Assembly (NCBI GenBank): GCA_947374505.1
Contig: CANCCE010000007.1
Location: 1 to 29,037 of the forward strand
Source: Comamonadaceae bacterium
GTDB taxonomy: Bacteria; Pseudomonadota; Gammaproteobacteria; Burkholderiales; Burkholderiaceae_C
Direction: 5' to 3'
Length of the DNA: 29,037 nucleotides
Within the stretch, counting starts at the first letter, position 1. Each line of letters opens with the position of its first letter. Positions 7,931 through 15,575 of the stretch are shown piece by piece. The position numbers and the translations under genes are program-made. Below the pieces are notes generated by a model. That model did no database searches, had not been told where the DNA came from, and saw nothing but the letters and a program-made list of their open reading frames with translations.

Positions 7931-8743
7931 TTATTTGTGAAGCCCGCGTTCATCAGGTTCATCCGTCGAGGTTGAAATCACGCTGGTCTGCAAACCCTTG
8001 GTCTTGCGCCAGCCATACAGTGCGTAGCCCGAAAAGCCGTAAATCACGAATAATGCGAACATCACGATCGGTGGATGTATGTTGATGACCGCAATACCTA
8101 AGGCGAGAAGTACGATCACAACGAAGGGCACGCTGCGCTTAAAGCTCAAATCCTTGAAGCTGTAAAAAGGCACGTTGGTGACCATGGTCAAGCCTGAATA
8201 AAGCATCAGGGCAAACATGGGCCAGCGAACGTCCAAACCCGCCACACCAATGTCGTTCATCAACCAAATAAAGCCGGCTACCAACGCCGCAGCTGCAGGT
8301 GATGGCAGACCCTGAAAAAACCGCTTGTCAACGACGGTGGTGTTGACGTTGAAGCGCGCCAGCCTCAAGGCTGCACAAGCGCAATAAACAAACGCCGCGA
8401 TCCAGCCCCAACGACCGAGACTGGTGAGAGCCCATACATAGGCGATCAAAGCCGGCGCGGCACCAAAAGACACCATGTCCGACAGAGAGTCCATCTGCTC
8501 ACCAAAGGCGCTCTGTGTATTCGTCATACGCGCGACACGGCCATCCAGACTGTCCAACACCATCGCGCAAAAAACGCCAATCGCCGCTTGGTCAAAGCGA
8601 GCGTTCATGGCCATCACGATGGCATAAAACCCACCAAACAGAGCCGCCAGAGTGAAAAGGTTAGGCAGGATGTAAAGACCCTTGCTGCGTTTACGCGTCA
8701 AGACTTCAGCAGAAGTCAAATCAGAATCTTCACCATCACTCAT
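7931..8743 (-). CDS. pssA: CDP-diacylglycerol--serine O-phosphatidyltransferase
   Basis: An inner-membrane enzyme that makes phosphatidylserine, the precursor of phosphatidylethanolamine, from CDP-diacylglycerol and L-serine. The CDP-alcohol phosphatidyltransferase signature is intact: DSLDGRVAR, eight residues, then FGEQMDSLSD (about residues 64-90). The 270-residue protein has a polar N-terminus to about residue 22 and then several hydrophobic segments, as in the integral-membrane Bacillus-type PssA rather than the peripheral E. coli type. GGAG stands about nine bases before the ATG. It follows ilvC in the same direction, but a strong terminator lies between, so it probably has its own promoter in 8744-8908. 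Confidence 0.94.
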   Translation of the reverse strand: MSDGEDSDLTSAEVLTRKRSKGLYILPNLFTLAALFGGFYAIVMAMNARFDQAAIGVFCAMVLDSLDGRVARMTNTQSAFGEQMDSLSDMVSFGAAPALIAYVWALTSLGRWGWIAAFVYCACAALRLARFNVNTTVVDKRFFQGLPSPAAAALVAGFIWLMNDIGVAGLDVRWPMFALMLYSGLTMVTNVPFYSFKDLSFKRSVPFVVIVLLALGIAVINIHPPIVMFALFVIYGFSGYALYGWRKTKGLQTSVISTSTDEPDERGLHK

Positions 8744-8908
8744 AGGTCACGCTCCAGGTCGGGTTAACCGTCAGCTCGTCACCAGCAGGCGAGTCGCCCG
8801 CCCATCGCCGAGCTGCATAAAAAAAACGAAGGCAATGTGCCAACAAGTATGGAGGATACCAAACGCCAGATCGGTGCCTGTATCGAATCTAGAGCTGAGA
8901 CTTCAAAT

Positions 8909-8937
8909 AAAAAAAGCCGCGCAATCGCTTACGCGGC
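8909..8937 (-). terminator. Rho-independent terminator after ilvC
   Basis: On the minus strand GCCGCG and CGCGGC form a GC-rich stem around a 10-base loop, followed at once by seven T. It is about 40 bases past the ilvC stop. A second short stem, CCGGG/CCCGG, lies between it and the stop. It should end the ilvIHC transcript before pssA. Confidence 0.85.
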
Positions 8938-8978
8938 CTTTGCCGATGACAGTCCGGGCCACGAAGACCCGGTCCACA

Positions 8979-9995
8979 TCAGTTGCGGGTCTGGTCGACG
9001 AGCTTGTTTTTGGCAATCCAAGGCATCATCGCGCGCAACTGAGCACCCACCACTTCGATGCTGTGATCGGCGGTGTTGCGACGACGTGCGGTCATGCTTG
9101 GGTAATTGGTGCGGCCTTCCAAGATGAACATCTTGGCGTATTCACCGTTCTGAATGCGCTTGAGTGCATTGCGCATGGCTTCGCGCGACTGTTCGTTGAT
9201 GACTTCAGGACCAGTCACGTACTCGCCGTATTCGGCGTTGTTCGAGATCGAGTAGTTCATGTTGGCGATGCCGCCCTCATAGATCAGGTCAACGATCAAT
9301 TTCAGTTCGTGCAGGCACTCGAAGTAAGCCATCTCAGGGGCGTAACCCGCTTCAACCAGGGTTTCGTAACCCATCTTGATGAGCTCAACAGCACCGCCGC
9401 ACAACACAGCCTGCTCGCCGAACAGATCCGTCTCGGTCTCTTCTTTGAAATTGGTCTCGATGATGCCGGCCTTGCCGCCACCATTGGCCATGGCATAGGA
9501 CAGCGCCAGATTACGGGCCTTACCACTTTTGTCCTGATGCACAGCCACCAGATGTGGAACGCCGCCACCTTGGGTGTAGGTGTTGCGAACGGTGTGGCCT
9601 GGTGCCTTTGGAGCGACCATCCAGACGTCGAGGTCAGCACGTGGGATGACCTGGTTGTAATGGACGTTGAAACCGTGCGCAAAGGCCAGTGAAGCGCCTT
9701 GCTTGATGTGCGGCGCGACGTTGTTGGTATAAACCTCGCCGATTTGCTCGTCCGGCAGCAAGATCATGACCACATCAGCAGCCTTGACAGCATCGTTGAC
9801 TTCCATCACGGTCAGGCCGGCTTTGCCGACTTTGTCCCAGGAAGCGCCACCCTTGCGCAGACCGACCACGACTTTCACGCCGCTGTCGTTCAAATTTTGG
9901 GCGTGCGCGTGGCCTTGGCTACCGTAGCCGAGGATGGCGACTGTCTTGCCCTTGATCAGGCTCAGGTCGCAATCTTTGTCGTAAAAAACTTTCAT
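8979..9995 (-). CDS. ilvC: Ketol-acid reductoisomerase (NADP+), class I
   Basis: Converts acetolactate or acetohydroxybutyrate to the dihydroxy acid by Mg2+-dependent isomerisation and NADPH reduction, the second common step in valine, leucine and isoleucine synthesis. The 338-residue length marks the short class I form. The N-terminal Rossmann fold shows ILGYGSQGHAHAQNL (glycine motif at residues 23-28) and the acetohydroxyacid part shows VAPKAPGHTVR, ETNFKEETETDLFGEQAVLCGG and EAGYAPEMAYFECLHELKLIVDLIYEGG, which carry the metal and catalytic acids. CGGAG is a clear ribosome site for the ATG at 9995. It is last in ilvI-ilvH-ilvC and followed by a strong terminator. Confidence 0.98.
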   Translation of the reverse strand: MKVFYDKDCDLSLIKGKTVAILGYGSQGHAHAQNLNDSGVKVVVGLRKGGASWDKVGKAGLTVMEVNDAVKAADVVMILLPDEQIGEVYTNNVAPHIKQGASLAFAHGFNVHYNQVIPRADLDVWMVAPKAPGHTVRNTYTQGGGVPHLVAVHQDKSGKARNLALSYAMANGGGKAGIIETNFKEETETDLFGEQAVLCGGAVELIKMGYETLVEAGYAPEMAYFECLHELKLIVDLIYEGGIANMNYSISNNAEYGEYVTGPEVINEQSREAMRNALKRIQNGEYAKMFILEGRTNYPSMTARRRNTADHSIEVVGAQLRAMMPWIAKNKLVDQTRN

Positions 9996-10029
9996 TCTTA
10001 TCTCCGAATAGGTTTTGGCGAAAATGCCC

Positions 10030-10098
10030 TTCGACAGGCTGAGGGCGAACGATGAATCTCAATCGCCACAAAAATCCGTACGCGCCCCGCCTGTCGAA
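10030..10098. repeat. Imperfect intergenic palindromic repeat between ilvH and ilvC
   Basis: TTCGACAGGC (10030-10039) and GCCTGTCGAA (10089-10098) are perfect 10-base inverted copies, 49 bases apart. The left copy continues as CTGAGGGCGAACG and a GCGAACGG lies right of the second. This resembles the CTTCGACAGGCTCAGGGCGAACGG-like intergenic repeat that I recall from several beta- and gammaproteobacterial genomes. In the ilv transcript it could fold into a long hairpin between ilvH and ilvC. Confidence 0.55.
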
Positions 10099-10122
10099 AA
10101 CGCGCGAACGGACAACTGATCT

Positions 10123-10614
10123 TTAAACTCGCAGGATTCTCTCACCCCGGCCAATGCCGCTGGCACCCGTGCGCACAGTTTCCAAAATGGCACTGCGGTC
10201 GATGGCCTCCAAAAATGCGTCGTTCTTGGTCAGGTCACCGGTCAGTTCGATGGTGTAGCTTTTCTCAGTCACATCGATGATGCGGCCACGGAAAATATCT
10301 GCCATGCGCTTCATTTCCTCGCGCTCTTTGCCGACCGCACGAACCTTGACCATCATGAGCTCACGCTCGGTGTAGGCACCTTCGGTCAGGTCAACCACTT
10401 TGACGACTTCGATGAGTCGGTTCAGGTGCTTGGTGATTTGTTCGATGACGTCGTCCGAACCCGTGGTCTGGATCGTCATGCGCGACAAGCTGGGGTCTTC
10501 CGTGGGCGCCACGGTCAGACTCTCGATGTTGTAACCCCGGGCTGAGAAAAGACCGACCACACGCGACAGCGCACCGGGTTCATTTTCGAGCAGGACAGCA
10601 ATGATGTGTTTCAT
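10123..10614 (-). CDS. ilvH: Acetolactate synthase small (regulatory) subunit
   Basis: Binds the catalytic subunit IlvI, raises its activity and confers valine feedback inhibition. The product from the ATG at 10614 is 163 residues, the usual IlvH length, and opens MKHIIAVLLENEPGALSRV, the N-terminal ACT domain (about residues 1-77), with GLFSARGYNIESLTVAPTEDPSLSRMTI. The C-terminal domain contains RGRIIDVTEKSYTIELTG. An in-frame reading 13 codons longer is possible, but the start chosen matches the family exactly, with AGAGGA 10-11 bases upstream. It lies 169 bases after ilvI and 127 before ilvC. Confidence 0.97.
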   Translation of the reverse strand: MKHIIAVLLENEPGALSRVVGLFSARGYNIESLTVAPTEDPSLSRMTIQTTGSDDVIEQITKHLNRLIEVVKVVDLTEGAYTERELMMVKVRAVGKEREEMKRMADIFRGRIIDVTEKSYTIELTGDLTKNDAFLEAIDRSAILETVRTGASGIGRGERILRV

Positions 10615-10644
10615 ATGAATGGATTCCTCTTTTCGCTGCCCTCC

Positions 10645-10666
10645 CCTGCACACGGTAATGTGCAGG
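10645..10666. repeat. Perfect hairpin in the ilvI-ilvH gap
   Basis: CCTGCACA and TGTGCAGG are exact inverted copies around a 6-base loop, about 30 bases before the ilvH start. There is no T-run on the minus strand, so it is not a terminator; an RNA processing or translation-modulating stem is possible. Confidence 0.5.
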
Positions 10667-10783
10667 CTCGGCAGGCAATAGATTCGTCTTAAATAGGGTC
10701 AATGGAAAAAAATGGGGCAAGGCGCCAAAGCCATCAGAGGGCTTCAACGCCTCGCTTGAATAACGCTGCAGGCGCTTTAAGAC

Positions 10784-12565
10784 TTAAAGGTCTTCGCTCC
10801 CGAGCAGCATTTCAGTGATGCCTTTACCGGCCTGAACCATCGGGAAGACGTTTTCGGTCGGGTCCGTGCGGAAGTCCATGAACACCGTGCGGTCCTTCAG
10901 CCGGCGCGCTTCACGCAGTGCGGGCTCCACATCTTCAGGACGCTCAATGAGCAAGCCGACGTGACCATAGGCCTCAGCCAGTTTCACGAAGTCAGGCAAG
11001 GCATCCATGTAGCTGCTGCTGTAGCGGCCAGCGTATTCAACTTGCTGCCACTGACGCACCATGCCCAGGTAGCGGTTGTTCAGCGCAACGATCTTGATCG
11101 GCGTGTTGTACTGCAGGCAAGTCGACAGTTCCTGGATGCACATCTGAACCGATCCTTCACCGGTGACGCAAAAAACTTCACTGTCAGGACGGGCCAGTTT
11201 GATACCCATGGCGTAGGGAATGCCTACCCCCATCGTGCCCAAGCCACCTGAATTAATCCAGCGGCGCGGCTCGTCAAATTTGTAATATTGCGCAGCCCAC
11301 ATCTGGTGCTGACCGACGTCAGAGGTGATGTAAGTGTCAGCGTCCTTGGTCATGTTCCAGAGGGTCTCGACCACATACTGAGGCTTGATCACGTCGCCGC
11401 TGCCGAGGCTGTACTTCATGCAGTCGGTCTTACGCCAACCGGCGATGGTGTCCCACCAACCGCCCAAAGCATTCGCATCCGGCTTGAGGCCAGACTCGCG
11501 AATCATGGCAATCAGCTCAGTCAGCACATCCTTGACGTCGCCGACGATAGGCACATCGACCTTGACACGCTTCGAGATGCTGGACGGATCAATATCAACG
11601 TGAATAATCTTGCGTTCGTTTTGTGCAAAGTGCTTGGGGTTGCCAATCACGCGGTCATCAAAACGCGCGCCCACAGCCAGCAAAACGTCGCAGTGCTGCA
11701 TGGCGTTGTTGGCCTCGACCGTGCCGTGCATGCCCAACATGCCCAGAAACTTAGGGTCACTGGCAGGGAACGCACCCAAGCCCATCAAGGTGTTGGTGCA
11801 GGGATAGCCGAGCATGTTCACCAGCGTGCGCAACTCATCTGAGGCATTGCTCAGCAGCACACCGCCGCCAGTGTAAATGTAAGGACGCTTGGCCGCCAAC
11901 AACAGCTGCAAGGCCTTGCGAATTTGTCCGCTGTGGCCCTTGCGCACCGGGTTGTAGCTGCGCATTTCAACCGTCTCTGGGTAATGAAATGCGCACTTCT
12001 TGAAGGACACATCCTTCGGAATGTCAACCACCACCGGCCCGGGACGCCCGGTGCGAGCGATGTGAAAGGCCTTCTTAAGCGTTACAGCCAGGTCGCGCAC
12101 GTCCTTGACCAGAAAATTGTGTTTGACGATCGGGCGGGTGATGCCAATGGTGTCGCACTCCTGGAAGGCATCCAGACCAATCGCGTGCGTGGGCACTTGA
12201 CCGGTGATGATGACCATCGGAATGCTGTCCATGTAGGCCGTTGCAATGCCAGTGACAGCATTCGTCGCACCAGGGCCAGACGTCACCAGGGCCACGCCGA
12301 CTTCGCCAGTGGCGCGGGCATAGCCATCAGCGGCGTGGACGGCCGCCTGTTCATGGCGCACCAGCACGTGCTGAATCGTGTCTTGTTTGTAGAGCGCGTC
12401 GTAAATGTAGAGGACTGCGCCGCCGGGATAACCCCAAATGTGCTTGACGTTTTCAAGCTGAAGTGCGCGAACCAGAATTTCGGAGCCCATCAGCTCAGAA
12501 TGTTTGTCGTCGGCTTGCTGCGATGCAGCGGCTGCGGAAGCGATTTCCGCTTTGGAGATTTCCAT
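10784..12565 (-). CDS. ilvI: Acetolactate synthase large (catalytic) subunit
   Basis: A thiamine-diphosphate enzyme joining two pyruvates, or pyruvate and 2-ketobutyrate, in the first common branched-chain step. The 593-residue protein shows the three-domain layout: the pyrimidine-binding domain with catalytic Glu72 in VRHEQAAVHAADGYAR and SGPGATN; the central FAD-type domain with RFDDRVIG (about 301-308); and the pyrophosphate-binding domain with VTGEGS (467-472) ending in NN at 496-497. The usual GDG of the cofactor motif is GEG here, a conservative acid swap. AAAGG precedes the ATG at 12565. ilvH follows in the same direction. It could equally be named ilvB; pairing with ilvH is the reason for ilvI. 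Confidence 0.97.
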   Translation of the reverse strand: MEISKAEIASAAAASQQADDKHSELMGSEILVRALQLENVKHIWGYPGGAVLYIYDALYKQDTIQHVLVRHEQAAVHAADGYARATGEVGVALVTSGPGATNAVTGIATAYMDSIPMVIITGQVPTHAIGLDAFQECDTIGITRPIVKHNFLVKDVRDLAVTLKKAFHIARTGRPGPVVVDIPKDVSFKKCAFHYPETVEMRSYNPVRKGHSGQIRKALQLLLAAKRPYIYTGGGVLLSNASDELRTLVNMLGYPCTNTLMGLGAFPASDPKFLGMLGMHGTVEANNAMQHCDVLLAVGARFDDRVIGNPKHFAQNERKIIHVDIDPSSISKRVKVDVPIVGDVKDVLTELIAMIRESGLKPDANALGGWWDTIAGWRKTDCMKYSLGSGDVIKPQYVVETLWNMTKDADTYITSDVGQHQMWAAQYYKFDEPRRWINSGGLGTMGVGIPYAMGIKLARPDSEVFCVTGEGSVQMCIQELSTCLQYNTPIKIVALNNRYLGMVRQWQQVEYAGRYSSSYMDALPDFVKLAEAYGHVGLLIERPEDVEPALREARRLKDRTVFMDFRTDPTENVFPMVQAGKGITEMLLGSEDL

Positions 12566-12885
12566 GATGAACCTTTGTGAATTTCTCTAACGAAATAACT
12601 TGGGTGCCTCTTCGACCGTTCTTGTGAAACTGCGTCGAGACTTGAGGCCAAAACCATGAGCGAACTTATATTCCGCCGAGTCATGACCCGTTTGCTTTTT
12701 AAATTGCAATGCGCATTATGTCACCGACAACCCGTTCACACACCATGAACCATTCGCAGTCACGGCAAAAGTCGCCACATGCGCCTTTAATGCGATAATT
12801 TTTCAACTGAAGGAGTCTGCGTCTTCATCAGCCCAAAAAACGACAAGCCAAAAAACGCCCCAGGGACAACCGGAAATCATCACCG
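12566..12885. other. Divergent intergenic region between ilvI and the sigma factor gene
   Basis: This 320-base gap must contain the ilvI promoter (minus) and the sigma-operon promoter (plus). On the plus strand an extended -10 like TGCGATAAT sits at 12791-12799 and AAGGAG at 12810-12815. On the minus strand I found no convincing promoter pair and no leader peptide rich in Ile, Leu or Val codons, unlike the region before leuA. No other gene is supported. Confidence 0.5.
12791..12799 (+). promoter_or_regulatory. Candidate extended -10 promoter of the sigma factor operon
   Basis: TGC-GATAAT fits an extended -10 element; no good -35 is seen, which such promoters can tolerate. Transcription would start near 12806, about 80 bases before the TTG start of the sigma gene. 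Confidence 0.3.
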
Positions 12886-13449
12886 TTGGCAACTGAACAA
12901 GAACTTTCAGACTTTCTCAAGAGCGTTGAAAAACGCGCCTTCAAGCGCAGCATGTACCACGTGCGCGACGAAGAGGCAGCCCTTGACATCGTGCAAGATA
13001 CCATGATGAAGCTGGCTCAGCATTACGGCGACAAGCCGGTTGGCGAGCTGCCGATGCTGTTTCAGCGCATCCTGTCCAACAACACTCTGGACTGGTTCCG
13101 CAGGCGTAAAACCCGCAATGCGCTTTTCTCCAATATGAATGACTTCGAGTCGGCTGGAGATGACGGAGATTTTGATCTTCTTGAAACTTTGGAAAGCTTG
13201 GTTGACTCTGAAGGTACGGAAAGTGCGCAAGATGCGACTGAGCGGGCACAAATCATGCATCAAATTGAATTACAGATACAACAATTGCCGGGACGTCAAC
13301 GGGAAGCCTTTCTGATGCGTTATTGGGAGGAGATGGATGTCGCAGAAACAGCTTTGGCCATGGGTTGCTCGGAAGGCAGTGTCAAAACACACTGTTCGCG
13401 TGCAGTTCTGGCCCTCAGTAAGGCTCTGAGCGCCAAAGGGATTAAATGA
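12886..13449 (+). CDS. RNA polymerase sigma factor, sigma-70 family (ECF-like)
   Basis: A 187-residue two-domain sigma factor that would redirect RNA polymerase to a small regulon. Region 2 (about residues 15-90) includes HVRDEEAALDIVQDTMMKLA and LFQRILSNNTLDWFRRRK. Region 4 (about 130-180) includes QLPGRQREAFLMRYWEEMDV followed by a helix-turn-helix, ALAMGCSEGSVKTHCSRAV. A linker rich in Asp, Glu and Ser separates them. The start is uncertain: the best homolog-like opening, ATEQELSDFLKSVEKRAFKR, begins after a TTG with a poor ribosome site, while AAGGAG lies about 70 bases upstream with no usual start codon after it. The stop overlaps the next gene as ATGA, so its product is translationally coupled to the DUF3619 membrane protein. 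Confidence 0.9.
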   Translation: MATEQELSDFLKSVEKRAFKRSMYHVRDEEAALDIVQDTMMKLAQHYGDKPVGELPMLFQRILSNNTLDWFRRRKTRNALFSNMNDFESAGDDGDFDLLETLESLVDSEGTESAQDATERAQIMHQIELQIQQLPGRQREAFLMRYWEEMDVAETALAMGCSEGSVKTHCSRAVLALSKALSAKGIK

Positions 13450-13877
13450 TGACAAATGCACGACTTAACAGGACAGCAGTCCTCCAAGACCGCCAAGGTT
13501 TGAAGCTCGCGTCTTACCTCAGCTTAGGTGCTGACGAGTTGCCGCACGACATTTCTGAACGATTGAGGGTTGCGCGCGTCCAGGCGCTGGCTCAACGCAA
13601 AATCACCAAGCTGAAATCCGCACATACAGTGATGGCCAACGGCGGTAGCGCCGCACTGACGTGGGGCCGGGACGAAGGCCTGAGTTTATGGGGCCGAATC
13701 GGCTCTATCTTGCCCTTGATAGCCTTGGTGGTGGGCTTGCTACTCATCAATTCAATGCAAGACGATAACCGGGCTCGGGAGTTGGCTGAAGTCGATGTCG
13801 CCCTTCTGACTGACGTCTTACCACCCGCGGCTTTTGCTGACCCTGGTTTTATCCAATTCCTCAAAGCTGAACTTTAA
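13446..13877 (+). CDS. DUF3619-family membrane protein, possible anti-sigma partner
   Basis: A 143-residue protein whose ATG overlaps the sigma factor stop by four bases. The first 80 or so residues are polar and cytoplasmic in character, with the family-typical YLSLGADELPHDISERLRVARVQALAQRK. One hydrophobic segment spans about residues 85-104, and a short, probably periplasmic tail of about 40 residues follows. I recognise it as DUF3619, usually found behind this sigma gene in Burkholderiales. The layout (cytoplasmic domain, single membrane span, coupling to a sigma gene) fits an anti-sigma factor, but no known anti-sigma fold is visible; that function is inference only. Confidence 0.85.
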   Translation: MMTNARLNRTAVLQDRQGLKLASYLSLGADELPHDISERLRVARVQALAQRKITKLKSAHTVMANGGSAALTWGRDEGLSLWGRIGSILPLIALVVGLLLINSMQDDNRARELAEVDVALLTDVLPPAAFADPGFIQFLKAEL

Positions 13878-13893
13878 GGACGAATTGGTCTTT

Positions 13894-14589
13894 ATGATTG
13901 CCCGGCATCCACTCTGCACCCCCCTGACTTGGCTCAGGATGCATTTTTCTGGGCCATTTTTGTTAGCGTTTTTTTCGCTCTTGGCAGCGCCGAGTTTCAG
14001 TCAAACGGAGCGCACACCATCGGCCACCGGTCAAGCATTGATACTGGCTCCCACAACGGCCACAAAAACTGATCCATCGAATCCCAAAAAAACTGGAGAC
14101 GCCAAATCAGGCTGGTCGAAACTGACCCCGCAGCAACAAAAAGCGTTGCAGCCCTTAGCCCGTAGCTGGGATTCACTCAGTGCAGGACAGCAGCGAAAAT
14201 GGCTAGAAGTCTCCCGCAATTACCCCTCCTTACCAGACGAAGACAAGGCCAACATGCACAGCCGTATGGCCGCATGGGGCGCCCTTAGCAACCGTGAGCG
14301 AGCCGAAGCCAGACTCAATTTCGCCACCACCAACGAGCTGTCTCATGAACTGACGGCCGCGGAAAAAAAAGCCAAATGGGACGCTTACCAGTCACTGAGT
14401 GCAGAAGAAAAGAAAAAATTGGCATCCACGGGCCCACGTCTCCCCTCCGGCGCGGCCACACCGATACGGCCAGTCGCTCAGAAAAAACTGGCAACGCTCC
14501 CCGCCCCGACATCCGTGGCGGCCAAGCCTCCTAAAATACCTGCTGAATCTCCAGCCGGTAGTGATAACCTCGTCAGCTCCGGCCATTGA
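13894..14589 (+). CDS. DUF3106-family exported protein
   Basis: A 231-residue protein with an N-terminal signal peptide (hydrophobic core about residues 20-33, likely cleavage near SFS-QT). The mature part has the DUF3106 pattern of repeated short helices with Trp and Leu-Pro/Ser: WSKLTPQQQKALQPLARSWD, then SAGQQRKWLEVSRNYP, then MAAWGALSNRERAEARLNF. The tail is rich in Ala, Pro and Lys and looks disordered. ATG 13894 was chosen; TTG 13885 is closer to the AAGGA at 13876 and is an alternative. It begins 16 bases after the DUF3619 gene in the same operon. A periplasmic role is likely from the signal peptide; function is unknown. Confidence 0.82.
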   Translation: MIARHPLCTPLTWLRMHFSGPFLLAFFSLLAAPSFSQTERTPSATGQALILAPTTATKTDPSNPKKTGDAKSGWSKLTPQQQKALQPLARSWDSLSAGQQRKWLEVSRNYPSLPDEDKANMHSRMAAWGALSNRERAEARLNFATTNELSHELTAAEKKAKWDAYQSLSAEEKKKLASTGPRLPSGAATPIRPVAQKKLATLPAPTSVAAKPPKIPAESPAGSDNLVSSGH

Positions 14590-14674
14590 GCCACCGCATG
14601 GCAGCGTGATCGTCACAGCCAACTAAAATCAGGGGCTCAGCGTCAGCAGTCCTGACCCAACAAACGGCACTTTC

Positions 14675-15181
14675 ATGTTTGATGAATTCAAAACTCCTTC
14701 GCTGCGCAGACGCATGGCCTGCTGGCTTTACGAGGGACTGTTGATGTTCGGTGTGATGTTCATAGCCGACTATCTTTTCAGCACCTTAACGCAAACGCGC
14801 AACGCCATGGACAACCGGCATGGGCAGCAGGCTTTTCTGTTCCTGGTGTTCGGTATTTACTTCGTTTGGTTTTGGGCACATGGCCAAACGTTGGCCATGA
14901 AAACTTGGAATATCCGCGTCACTGACCTTCATGGCAACAACATCAGCCAACGGCGTGCCCTGCTGCGCTACTCCTTGAGTTGGCTGTGGTTTCTGCCGCC
15001 CTTGGCTGTCAGCTGGTTGTTCAGAGTCGACGTCAAAGAAGCCTTGGTGCTGGTCGGTGGATGGATCGCCGTCTGGGCGATTTTGTCGCGCTTCCACGCA
15101 CGGGGTCAGTTTTGGCATGACGCACTGGCAGGCACACGGTTAGTGACTTTTCAGCACCCCCCGGCTGAGCGAACGTCATGA
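14675..15181 (+). CDS. RDD-family integral membrane protein
   Basis: A 168-residue membrane protein with about four hydrophobic segments (residues about 17-36, 51-68, 97-115 and 122-137). It starts with the RDD-type opening FKTPSLRRRMACWLYEGLLMFGV and has GQTLAMKTWNIRVTDLHG between segments 2 and 3, as in other family members; it ends with FWHDALAGTRLV. The domain's role is not established; transport has been proposed for some members. It lies 85 bases after the DUF3106 gene and overlaps dgkA by four bases (ATGA), so it is translationally coupled to a phospholipid-recycling enzyme. Confidence 0.88.
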   Translation: MFDEFKTPSLRRRMACWLYEGLLMFGVMFIADYLFSTLTQTRNAMDNRHGQQAFLFLVFGIYFVWFWAHGQTLAMKTWNIRVTDLHGNNISQRRALLRYSLSWLWFLPPLAVSWLFRVDVKEALVLVGGWIAVWAILSRFHARGQFWHDALAGTRLVTFQHPPAERTS

Positions 15182-15567
15182 CGCCACCTCCCGTCAATCC
15201 CCAAAAGCTCCGCAAGGGACTGTCCCGGGTCTGGCATGCGGCGGGCTATTCGTTGGCCGGACTTCGGGCCGGTTGGCAAGAGACAGCGTTCAAGCAGGAA
15301 GCCATTGCCAGCATTTTCTTGTTTCCGGCTGCTTTTTGGCTGGGCCGAAACTGGGTTGAAATCACGTTGCTTGTCGCCTGTCTGGTGCTGGTGATGGTGG
15401 TTGAACTGCTCAACACCGCAGTAGAAAGCGCCATCGACCGGGTCGGCCCCGAATGGCATGACTTGTCCAAACGCGCCAAAGACATTGGCAGTGCCGCGGT
15501 CTTGCTGTGCCTAATGCTGTGCAGCGGTGTTTGGTTAACAGCGCTGTTCCAGCGCTTAACAACGTGA
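15178..15567 (+). CDS. dgkA: Diacylglycerol kinase, prokaryotic integral-membrane type
   Basis: Phosphorylates diacylglycerol to phosphatidic acid in the inner membrane, recycling the lipid released during periplasmic glycan or lipopolysaccharide modification. The 129-residue length suits the small trimeric DgkA family. The signature ELLNTAVESAIDRVG is at residues 76-90 and is followed by DLSKRAKDIGSAAV; three hydrophobic helices are visible (about 43-57, 61-78 and 103-124). The ATG overlaps the RDD stop, and its own stop overlaps a possible GTG start of the next gene, so the run is tightly packed. Confidence 0.94.
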   Translation: MTPPPVNPQKLRKGLSRVWHAAGYSLAGLRAGWQETAFKQEAIASIFLFPAAFWLGRNWVEITLLVACLVLVMVVELLNTAVESAIDRVGPEWHDLSKRAKDIGSAAVLLCLMLCSGVWLTALFQRLTT

Positions 15568-15575
15568 GCCCACTG

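Noticed and set aside
8682..9692. Open frame of 336 codons on the plus strand
   Set aside because: It lies mostly antisense to ilvC and spans the ilvC terminator; no family features.
12490..12684. Minus-strand frame overlapping the ilvI start, considered as a leader peptide
   Set aside because: It shows no run of Ile, Leu or Val codons, overlaps the ilvI start out of frame and has no following hairpin with T-run.
13834..13893. Longer start for the DUF3106 protein
   Set aside because: It would start at TTG 13834 inside the DUF3619 gene and place extra polar residues before the signal peptide; 13885 or 13894 fits better.
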